Below, piece after piece: positions 1-6,772 of a DNA stretch of 64,000 bases. The notes below the pieces were generated by a model. It searched no databases. It worked only from the letters and a program-made list of their open reading frames with translations, and had not been told where the DNA came from. The position numbers and the translations under genes are program-made. The DNA is taken from assembly GCA_020848905.1 (NCBI GenBank), contig JADLHG010000069.1, positions 1 through 64,000 of the forward strand. Direction: 5' to 3'. This DNA comes from Deltaproteobacteria bacterium. GTDB taxonomy: Bacteria > Myxococcota_A > Polyangia > GCA-2747355 > JADLHG01. Position 1 is the stretch's first letter, and each line of letters opens with the position of its first letter.

Positions 1-390
1 CGGCGCAAGCGGCGGCTCGGGCCCTCGCGCCAGCCGCGGAATGGGGGGGAGGGAGGGCGGCTGGCACTCGGGACGCCGCCCGGGCCTCGCGTCACCTCGC
101 GCCCCCTTGGGCTCCGGTGATCGCGGTGTAGCCGTGGCGGGTGGACCGCGCGCGAGGGCTCGAGGGAACCACGGGGTGATAGCGGCGGTGTGGGGCGGGG
201 ATCGATGCAAAGGCCTTGGGCGCAGTGCTGCGCCCGGGGCGGTTCACTCCCTTCTCCGGCTCACCCGAGCGCGCCGCCCCCCCTCCATACCCCATCTCCG
301 AGAACTCGATTGCCCTGACCGGGCCGCGTGGGGGCCTTTACCCGGTCGCGTCCCCTCGAGTAATCTCCCGCCCTCAAGCCACCGCGCCGG
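1..390. other. Leading region without a recognisable gene
   Basis: This stretch precedes the carbamate kinase gene. The frames open here give low-complexity Arg/Pro/Gly-rich translations on both strands, as expected by chance at this GC content. I saw no ribosome binding site with a credible protein, no RNA gene and no clear promoter. It may hold the 3' end of an upstream gene or the leader of the purine cassette. Confidence 0.5.
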
Positions 391-1341
391 ATGGGACACA
401 TGCAGGGTTTCGTGCTCGCCACGGGAGGCAACTCGCTGCTCGATCCAGCGTTGCCCCCCACCATCGAGAATCAGTTTCGCGCGACGGCGAAGGCCATGGT
501 GCCCGTGGCGGAGCTCCTCGCCCGCGGGGAGCACGTGGTCATCACCCACGGCAACGGGCCCCAGGTCGGTTTCATGCAGCTCCGCTCGGAGCTGGCCCAG
601 CCGACGATGCACGAGGTGCCCCTCGATTCGCTGGTCGCCGATTCGCAGGGCGCGCTGGGTTACATGATCGAGCTGAAGCTGCGCGAAGAGCTCCGCCGCT
701 GCGGGGCCGAGGTCCCCGTGGTCACCATCGTCACCGAGGTGGAGGTGGATGCCGACGACCCGGCCTTCACGCAGCCCACCAAGCCGGTGGGCAAGTTCTA
801 CACGCGCGAGCAGGCGGAGACCTTCGAGCGCGAGCGCGGCTGGAAGCTCGTCGAGGACGCGGGTCGCGGCTACCGGCGCGTCGTCCCCTCGCCGCGGCCC
901 CTGCGCATCTTGCAGCTCGACACGATCCGCCTGCTCGCCGCCCAGGGGGTGACCGTGATCGCCTGCGGGGGCGGTGGGATCCCCGTCGTGCGCCGACCCG
1001 ACGGCACCGAGCACGGGGTCGAGGCGGTGATCGACAAGGACCGCGCGAGCGCGCTCCTCGCCGCGGAGCTCGGAATGTCGCGGCTCGTCATCACTACGGG
1101 AGTGGACGCGGTCTATCGCGACTTCCGCGGCCCTGGGCGCGCGCCGATGCGCGAGACCACCGCTTCCGAGCTGAAGGAGCTCCTCGACCGCGGCGAATTC
1201 CCCGCCGGGAGCATGGCCCCGAAGGTCGAGGCGGCCATCGACTTCCTGCGCCTCGGCGGCGACGAGGCGCTTATCTGCCACACCGATGCCCTGCGGGAGG
1301 CCTGCGAAGGGCAGGCCGGCACCCGCGTACGGAAAGGATGA
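391..1341 (+). CDS. arcC: Carbamate kinase (YqeA/ArcC family)
   Basis: The enzyme interconverts carbamoyl phosphate plus ADP with carbamate plus ATP in the cytoplasm. The 316-residue length is normal. Visible amino-acid-kinase signatures are ATGGNSL near residues 10-16, ITHGNGPQVG at 51-60, the QPTKPVGKFYT segment, the PSP loop, ACGGGGIPV and the C-terminal GSMAPKVEAA motif. An in-frame ATG at 403 is an alternative start. The stop overlaps the next start as ATGA, so it is translationally coupled to the carbamoyltransferase. In Escherichia coli the homologue yqeA lies in the same purine-linked cluster as ygeW and ygeY, so this copy probably makes ATP from carbamoyl phosphate released by YgeW rather than serving arginine deiminase; no arcA or arcB is present. 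Confidence 0.93.
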   Translation: MGHMQGFVLATGGNSLLDPALPPTIENQFRATAKAMVPVAELLARGEHVVITHGNGPQVGFMQLRSELAQPTMHEVPLDSLVADSQGALGYMIELKLREELRRCGAEVPVVTIVTEVEVDADDPAFTQPTKPVGKFYTREQAETFERERGWKLVEDAGRGYRRVVPSPRPLRILQLDTIRLLAAQGVTVIACGGGGIPVVRRPDGTEHGVEAVIDKDRASALLAAELGMSRLVITTGVDAVYRDFRGPGRAPMRETTASELKELLDRGEFPAGSMAPKVEAAIDFLRLGGDEALICHTDALREACEGQAGTRVRKG

Positions 1342-2480
1342 GGACCATGACGATGAGCTCCGTGCCCCCGCTCAAGCCCGAGGTGCTGCGCAAGCTGAGC
1401 GGTCGCAGCCTGCTGACGACCGAGGATTTCGACCAGGACGAGCTCGAGGCGCTCGTCGGCGTGGCCGCGCGCTTCGCGGCGCTCGACCGCGCGGGGAAGC
1501 GCACGCCGCTGCTGCCGCACGAGCTGGCCTACGCCCTCTTCTTCGACAACTCGACGCGCACCAAGTCGGCCTGGGCCGGGGCGGCGGCGCGTCTCGGCAT
1601 GCAGCCCGTGATCGTGGACGGCTCCTCGACGCAGGTCGAGCACGGCGAGACCGCGGCGGAGACCGGGGCGATGCTCGGCATGAACGCCCACGCGCTCGGC
1701 GTGCGTCACGACCTGATCCTCGGCGAGGGCAATCGCTTCATGCAGCAGGTGAAGAAGGGGATCGACGACTACCTCGCCGCGACGACGAATTCGCGCTCTG
1801 TCCCGATCGTGAACCTGCAATGCGACGTGGATCACCCGACGCAGACGCTCGCGGACCTCTGCTGGCTGAAGGAGTTCTTCCCGGAGGGGATCGCGGGCAA
1901 GCGCATCGCCGTCTCGTGGGCCTACTCGCCGAGCTACGCGAAGCCGCTCTCGGTGCCGCAGGGGTTGATCATGCTCCTCCCGCGCTTCGGGGCGCACGTG
2001 ACCCTGGCGCACCCCGAGGGCTACCGCTTGCTCGAGAACACGCTCGACGCGGCCAAGCGCGGCGCGGACAGGGGGGGCGGCACCTTCCGCGTGACCCATT
2101 CGATGGACGAGGCCTTCTCCGGCGCCCACGTGGTCTACCCCAAGAGCTGGGGCCCGCACGAGCTGATGCTCGAGCGCGTGGCCGCGAATCGTCGCGGCGA
2201 CAAGCCGGCGATGGGGGAGATCGAGAAGCGCTGCCTCGCGCAGAACGCGCAGCACCGCGACTGGATCTGCGACGAGCGGCGCATGGAGCGGACCGAGGGG
2301 GGCAAGGCGCTCTACATGCACTGCCTGCCGGCGGACATCGGCGCGGAGGTCTCGCCCGGGATCATGGCGCGGCACAGCGTGCACGTGGCGCGCGAGGCGA
2401 ACTGGAAGGTCTACGTCATCATGGCGCTGCTCAGCGTGGCCAAGGTGCCCGAGCTGGCAGCCCGCCTCGAGAGTCTCTGA
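1338..2480 (+). CDS. ygeW: Knotted carbamoyltransferase YgeW
   Basis: About 380 residues of the aspartate/ornithine carbamoyltransferase fold. The carbamoyl-phosphate loop reads FFDNSTRTKSAW at 68-79 and is followed by the YgeW-type stretch with SSTQVEHGET; HCLP near residue 333 is the second conserved substrate-side motif. The start at 1338 overlaps the carbamate kinase stop; ATGs at 1347 and 1353 are possible. YgeW proteins form a subgroup whose substrate is not ornithine or aspartate; recent work places them in anaerobic urate/purine breakdown, acting on ureido intermediates. The coupled carbamate kinase upstream and YgeY downstream support that pathway. The family assignment is firm; the exact substrate is inferred. 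Confidence 0.92.
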   Translation: MRTMTMSSVPPLKPEVLRKLSGRSLLTTEDFDQDELEALVGVAARFAALDRAGKRTPLLPHELAYALFFDNSTRTKSAWAGAAARLGMQPVIVDGSSTQVEHGETAAETGAMLGMNAHALGVRHDLILGEGNRFMQQVKKGIDDYLAATTNSRSVPIVNLQCDVDHPTQTLADLCWLKEFFPEGIAGKRIAVSWAYSPSYAKPLSVPQGLIMLLPRFGAHVTLAHPEGYRLLENTLDAAKRGADRGGGTFRVTHSMDEAFSGAHVVYPKSWGPHELMLERVAANRRGDKPAMGEIEKRCLAQNAQHRDWICDERRMERTEGGKALYMHCLPADIGAEVSPGIMARHSVHVAREANWKVYVIMALLSVAKVPELAARLESL

Positions 2481-2514
2481 TCCCACACCGATCCGTTCCG
2501 GTCGAGGAGTGACC

Positions 2515-4059
2515 ATGTCAACTAGCCTGGGCTCGCAAATTGCCGCACTCGCGGCGCGCTATCGGCCGCTCGCCGCCGAGCTCCTGAGGGAGTGCGTGCG
2601 CATCCCCGCCGACTTCGTGGACCGGCCCGTCGATCAGGGCGGGGACCCGGCGTGCGGTCTGTCGAACCACGAGCGGCCGCGCCTCGAGTACCTGCGGCGG
2701 CGGATCGTCGAGATCGGCGCCGTGGCGACCGAGCGAGACGTGTTCTTCGACGACTTTGGCAACCTCGTCTGGGTCGTCGAGGACCCGCAGGACGGGGTGG
2801 CGCCGGCCGACAAGCGCGTGATCTACCTCGACGGCCACTCGGACACCGTGCGGGCGCTGCGGCCGGCCTGGCGCGAGAAGATCGGCGGGATCGACGCCTA
2901 CGACGGCGTGACGGACCCCGCGCGCATCGACCGGGCCTTTCTGCGGCGCGAGCTCGGGCACCTGCCCTCCGACGGAGACTGGGAGCACCTGCTCTTCGGT
3001 CGCGGCTCGGCGGACCAGCTCGGGGGCGTGGTGGGGCAGGTCGTGGCGAGCAAGATCCTGCGCGAGCTCATCCCGCAGGGCGCGCTGCGCGGGGCGATCG
3101 TGGTCTCGTACGCCACGGTGGCCGAGGAGGACAACGACGGGGGCGGGCCGGCCTACGTGATGAAGCACGTCCTGCCGGGCGCGGCCGCCGACCGCATCCC
3201 CGACGTGGTGATCCTGACCGAGGGGACCGGGGACGCGAAGAAGGGAGCGCTCGGGATCTACCGCGGCCAGCGCGGGCGTATGCAGATCGAGGTGGTCGTG
3301 ACGGGGCGCTCCTGTCACGGGTCGATGCCCTGGGAGGGGAAGAACCCGCTCGAGCACGGCGGCGCCATGGTGGCCGAGGCCGCCCGCCGCTACGACGCGC
3401 GCGAGGGCTTCGCCGACCACGCCTTCCTCGGACACGGCACGCGCACGGCCTCGTGGGCGGTGCTCGAGACGCCGAGCGACTGCGCGGTCCCCGAGCGCTT
3501 CACCTTCCGCTTCGACCGGCGGCTGACCGTGGGCGAGACCTGGGAGCAGGCGCTCGCCGACGTGGAGAAGCTGGACGCGGTGCGGGCCGCGCGCGAGGCG
3601 GGACTCGCCGTCGAGGTGCGCGTGCCGACGTACGACGACCCGACCTGGCGCGGCTTTCGCCCCGGCAACGCGCAGATCTACATGGGCTGGGTCACGCCGG
3701 AAGATCACCCGGCGATCCGCGCGGCGGTGGCGAGCTACCGGGACGTGGTCTCCCCGCAGGTGCCGGCGGGCCCCGAGGAGCGCGGGGCGCTTCGGCGCGA
3801 ACCGCGCGTGGACCGCTGGATCTTCTCCACCGACGGAGTGGGCTTTCTCCTGCCCACCCAGGACACCTCGGTGCCCGTCGGCGAGCGCAAGCGCTGGGTC
3901 ACCTCGGGCGCTGTGCGGCACCCGCCGATGTTCGGCCTCGGCCCGGGGATCGAGCAGAACACGCACAAGGTGGGTGAGTGCGTCGACCTGCGCGAGCTCG
4001 AGCGCGCCATCGCCTTCTACGCCCGCTTCCCTCGCGCCTTCGTGGACGGCGAGAGCTGA
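2515..4059 (+). CDS. ygeY: YgeY-family M20 metallohydrolase
   Basis: M20/M28-type zinc hydrolase of about 514 residues, often labelled selenium-metabolism-linked hydrolase. Metal-binding and catalytic elements are LDGHSDTV at 105-112, GRGSADQLGG at 162-171 and the TVAEEDNDGG segment with the catalytic Glu pair near 204. A GAGGAG sequence ends five bases before the ATG at 2515, favouring this over the GTG at 2509. It is longer than typical YgeY (about 400 residues) because of insertions around residues 110-160 and 370-450. The neighbours carbamate kinase and YgeW match the E. coli yge/yqe cluster, which points to hydrolysis of an N-carbamoyl or ureido intermediate of purine degradation. No ygeX, ssnA or xdhD homologue is in the window. 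Confidence 0.88.
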   Translation: MSTSLGSQIAALAARYRPLAAELLRECVRIPADFVDRPVDQGGDPACGLSNHERPRLEYLRRRIVEIGAVATERDVFFDDFGNLVWVVEDPQDGVAPADKRVIYLDGHSDTVRALRPAWREKIGGIDAYDGVTDPARIDRAFLRRELGHLPSDGDWEHLLFGRGSADQLGGVVGQVVASKILRELIPQGALRGAIVVSYATVAEEDNDGGGPAYVMKHVLPGAAADRIPDVVILTEGTGDAKKGALGIYRGQRGRMQIEVVVTGRSCHGSMPWEGKNPLEHGGAMVAEAARRYDAREGFADHAFLGHGTRTASWAVLETPSDCAVPERFTFRFDRRLTVGETWEQALADVEKLDAVRAAREAGLAVEVRVPTYDDPTWRGFRPGNAQIYMGWVTPEDHPAIRAAVASYRDVVSPQVPAGPEERGALRREPRVDRWIFSTDGVGFLLPTQDTSVPVGERKRWVTSGAVRHPPMFGLGPGIEQNTHKVGECVDLRELERAIAFYARFPRAFVDGES

Positions 4060-4101
4060 GGGCCCGCTGGTGTTGCCTTGGCTGGGCGCCGAGGATGTCC
4101 G

Positions 4102-4644
4102 ATGCGTCTAGACGAACGATGGCTCTGGCTCGGAGAGGCTGTCTCTGCGCGTGACGCGGGCGTGACCATATTTCAGGCCCACCCGGGCGCCTGGTGGATT
4201 GCGGTCGCGGCCGAGATGATCGGCCCCTTCGGGGACCGCTGCATCCTCCGCGCGGTGCGCGTCGCTTGCAGCCCAACTATCGACGGCTGTGAGCGGGGGC
4301 CCGCCAAGCTCGGCGTTTCCGAGCTGGTGCCGCGTCAACCGCTTCGGCGCGGGCCGGCCTGGCAGGAGCATCCTGAGGCGCAGCTTCCGCCGAGCGTTAC
4401 CACCTACGATCGTCGGGCTCTGGACCCGGTCGTCGGGTGCTGCACGACGGATGATGCTCCGCCCAAGGTGACCTGGGGCGAAGCAGGTGGGTGGGACGAG
4501 TATCTCGATGCGCGCCCGGCACGGGGAGGAGCTCTGGCCGCGGGCTGGAACGCGCACCCACCGGGGGCGCTGATCTATGCGCTCGGCATGGTGCTCGAGT
4601 CTGGCTTCGTGATCGTGGACCTCCCGGGTGGGACGCCGGCGTGA
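4102..4644 (+). CDS. Hypothetical protein
   Basis: A 180-residue reading frame that I do not recognise. GAGG lies seven bases before the ATG at 4102 and it follows ygeY by about 40 bases in the same direction. The N-terminus is rich in Trp and acidic/basic residues and the C-terminus is hydrophobic (around YALGMVLESGFVIVDLP). No signal peptide is apparent. Third codon positions are noticeably less G/C-biased than in neighbouring genes, which could mean recent acquisition, a decaying gene or a chance frame. The opposite strand here shows only Arg-rich shadow translations. Confidence 0.45.
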   Translation: MRLDERWLWLGEAVSARDAGVTIFQAHPGAWWIAVAAEMIGPFGDRCILRAVRVACSPTIDGCERGPAKLGVSELVPRQPLRRGPAWQEHPEAQLPPSVTTYDRRALDPVVGCCTTDDAPPKVTWGEAGGWDEYLDARPARGGALAAGWNAHPPGALIYALGMVLESGFVIVDLPGGTPA

Positions 4645-4724
4645 ACTCGACGCCGCGCAGCGCAGGTCGGAGCATGCTGCCGCTCGGGTCCCCTCGGTCC
4701 GGGCTGTGGCCCCGAGGCCGCCCC

Positions 4725-5510
4725 CTACTGGTGCGCGCGAGCGCGCCGTAGCGCGGGTAGGTTGCCGACGAGCAGTCCGAGCACGGCCGCCACCACGACA
4801 CCTCCCGTGTGGAAGATGAGGTTGTGGTGCAGCTCGTTGCCGGGGCAGGTGATGTGTAGCGCCGCCTGCGCGGCGAGTGCTCCACCGGCCGCCGTGGCCA
4901 CGTACTGCGCGGCGCTCTTTACGGCGAAACGCCGGCCGAAGAGCACCGCCACCGCAAAAAGCGGCAGGAGCGCCGAGACGGCTTCCACGGTGATGCAGAT
5001 GCCGCCGTGCCCCCACGAGACGGCCGACGTCCCGGCCCCGATCACGCTCAGCGCCACGGAGGCGATCCCCGTCGCGACGAGCAGTCCGCTCCGCCGCTTC
5101 AGCACGAGCGCGAGCAGCACGCACGCGACGAGCATGAAGCCCGCGCTGAGCGCCCACGAGAAACCGAGCGGGGGGTACTTCTTGGCCAGCGCGAGGAGCG
5201 CGCCCCAGCCGGCCGCCCCCGCGATGGGGAGCATGAACTGCGGCAGGCGCGAGGCTTCCCGCACCTCACCCTGGGACCAGACCGGCTCCGAGAGGATCTC
5301 CGCCGCGACCCGTCGCATCACCTCCGGCGACGGGGGCGGCGGGGCCGGGAGCTCGCCTAGCAGCGCCCAGAGGCGAATCCCCTCCTCAAGCGTGGCGCGG
5401 CACCCCGCGCAGGCTTCCGCGTGGGCCCACGCGGCGCGACGCTCGTCGTGGTCCTCGGGCAGGTTGGCCAGGGCGGTCGCCTGATCCTTGAGGCGCGTGC
5501 AAGACATCAC
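4725..5510 (-). CDS. Membrane anti-sigma factor (zinc-finger, multi-pass)
   Basis: About 261 residues. The N-terminus carries the HxxxCxxC motif (HAEACAGC, near residues 30-37) of zinc-binding anti-sigma domains. A Pro-rich linker is followed by about six hydrophobic segments between residues 90 and 250, with a conserved-looking CPGNELHHN stretch near the end. This layout resembles DUF1109/NrsF-type anti-sigma factors with a polytopic membrane part rather than a single helix. It overlaps the ECF sigma gene upstream by four bases (ATGA), the usual sigma/anti-sigma arrangement. It probably sequesters that sigma factor at the inner membrane; the inducing signal is unknown. Confidence 0.8.
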   Translation of the reverse strand: MMSCTRLKDQATALANLPEDHDERRAAWAHAEACAGCRATLEEGIRLWALLGELPAPPPPSPEVMRRVAAEILSEPVWSQGEVREASRLPQFMLPIAGAAGWGALLALAKKYPPLGFSWALSAGFMLVACVLLALVLKRRSGLLVATGIASVALSVIGAGTSAVSWGHGGICITVEAVSALLPLFAVAVLFGRRFAVKSAAQYVATAAGGALAAQAALHITCPGNELHHNLIFHTGGVVVAAVLGLLVGNLPALRRARAHQ

Positions 5511-6088
5511 ACCGCCTCCCTTTCGGCGATGAGCGGGGCCAATCGCTTGCGGAGCTGTTCGTAGGCCCGAAAGGCACGCAGCTTCACCGCACCCTCCGTG
5601 GTCCCGAGCAGCTTCGCAATCTCATCGAACGTCATTCCTTCATACCGGTGGAGATGCACGACGACGCGCTGCGACTCCGGCAGTCCCTCGAGCGCGGCCC
5701 TGACCTGGGCCGCCTTCTCGGCGTGTTCGAGCGCTGTCGCCGCGTCCAGCTGCGGTGGGTCCGCGGGATCGATGCGCGGCTCGAGGTCCGCAACCCCCGT
5801 GCGTTCGGGACGCCGCCCGCGCCGGCGCAGCTCGTCCACGCGCACGCGTGCCGCGATGGTAAAGACCCACGGGCGGACCGGCTCCCCGGTGCGATACTCG
5901 GCCCGCGCCCGATGCACCTTGAGAAAGGTGAGCTGCATCAGGTCGTCGGCCACCGCCGGGCTGCCGAAACGGCGCAGAAAGAAGCCGTGCACTCGCGGGC
6001 CGAGGCGCGAAAATAGCGCCTCGAACGCTCGTCGGTCTCCTTGTGCATACGCGGCCATGAGGGCCTCGTCCGTCGGCTGATCCTTCAC
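5507..6088 (-). CDS. ECF-family RNA polymerase sigma factor
   Basis: 193 residues, typical of ECF (group IV) sigma factors. Region 2 spans about residues 20-90 (ALFSRLGPRVHGFFLRRFG, VADDLMQLTFLKVHRA, VRPWVFTIAARVRVDELRRR). Region 4 spans about 125-180 (LEGLPESQRVVVHLHRYEG, FDEIAKLLGTTEGAVKLRAF). There is no large region 1 or C-terminal extension. It is followed with a four-base overlap by the membrane anti-sigma gene, which should control its activity. No convincing autoregulated promoter was identified in the 116 bases upstream. Confidence 0.9.
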   Translation of the reverse strand: MKDQPTDEALMAAYAQGDRRAFEALFSRLGPRVHGFFLRRFGSPAVADDLMQLTFLKVHRARAEYRTGEPVRPWVFTIAARVRVDELRRRGRRPERTGVADLEPRIDPADPPQLDAATALEHAEKAAQVRAALEGLPESQRVVVHLHRYEGMTFDEIAKLLGTTEGAVKLRAFRAYEQLRKRLAPLIAEREAV

Positions 6089-6204
6089 CGTCTACGCTCC
6101 GCTTCCGTCCTCCGTTATGGGCGCCGAGCATACTCCCCGCTCAGACGCGCGCCAACCACGGCGCGACAGGGCAGCGCGACAGGGTCCCTGGCGGGGAACG
6201 CCTC

Positions 6205-6591
6205 TCAGACCACGCCGAAGGGGGAGGGGAGCGTCGTGTTGGGGCCGAGGTCGAGATAGCGCTCGATCATCCGTCGGTGGGAGGGGGCGAGCGAGGTGAA
6301 GCGCACCGCGGCCAGCTCGTAGCGCTCGTGGCGCCGCGACCGCAGGATCTGCCCGCGCGCGGCGATGAGCACCTCCGAGCCCGGCAGGGTGAACTCGAGC
6401 CAGCATTTCTCTCCCTCGATCTCTACTCCCTCCGAGACCTGGGCCAGCACCATCCCCCGGGTGCTGATGTTGGAGGCCTGGCAGAGCACGGCGCGGGAAC
6501 CGATGCGTTTCCGCACGGCGATGCAGATGCGAGCCCGCTCGGCCTGTCGTCGTTCTTGCGGTGGAAGGGCTAGAGAAGCGCGGAGTGCCAT
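6205..6591 (-). CDS. PilZ-domain protein
   Basis: A 128-residue single-domain protein. The N-terminal Arg-rich segment (RRQAERARICIAVR, about 14-27) and NISTRGM at 41-47 correspond to the RxxxR and (D/N)xSxxG motifs of PilZ domains, which bind cyclic di-GMP in many bacteria. The canonical Asp of the second motif is Asn here. The C-terminal part has the expected beta strands and the final helix (RRMIERYLDL). It is a minus-strand gene downstream of the divergent kinase promoter region. Such proteins often act in motility or polysaccharide control, consistent with the window's content, but the partner is unknown. Confidence 0.82.
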   Translation of the reverse strand: MALRASLALPPQERRQAERARICIAVRKRIGSRAVLCQASNISTRGMVLAQVSEGVEIEGEKCWLEFTLPGSEVLIAARGQILRSRRHERYELAAVRFTSLAPSHRRMIERYLDLGPNTTLPSPFGVV

Positions 6592-6595
6592 GTCG

Positions 6596-6620
6596 TGTAC
6601 TCAGATGTACTACATGTCCT
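6596..6620. repeat. Short direct repeats before the PilZ gene
   Basis: TGTACT occurs at 6596-6601 and again at 6606-6611, exactly ten bases apart, with a near copy TGTCCT at 6615-6620. They lie immediately upstream of the PilZ start. Helical phasing suggests a possible operator, but no regulator is known. Confidence 0.3.
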
Positions 6621-6685
6621 ACCCGCGCGCAAAAAATCCGTCCATCCTTCCGGTCGTGTCCGGTCCTGTCCGAACGGGGCCGAGA

Positions 6686-6714
6686 TTCCGTCGCCTTCGC
6701 GCATGAGGTACACT
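6686..6714 (+). promoter_or_regulatory. Weak sigma70-like promoter for the kinase operon
   Basis: TTCCGT and TACACT are separated by 17 bases and lie about 60 bases before the kinase start. The -10 element is fair and the -35 element poor. Confidence 0.3.
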
Positions 6715-6772
6715 GGCGCCCTTCGGTGAGAACGTATCATTTAGACCCTCGTTTCCTTCGGGGCGCGTGCCC

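Noticed and set aside
244-1281. Long minus-strand open frame opposite the carbamate kinase
   Set aside because: It is Arg/His/Gly-rich without family motifs and mirrors a well-supported gene; long antisense frames are expected at this GC content.
2515-4059. Selenoprotein or selenocysteine codon in the selenium-linked hydrolase
   Set aside because: The frame is complete without internal TGA codons, and no selenocysteine insertion hairpin or sel gene was seen.
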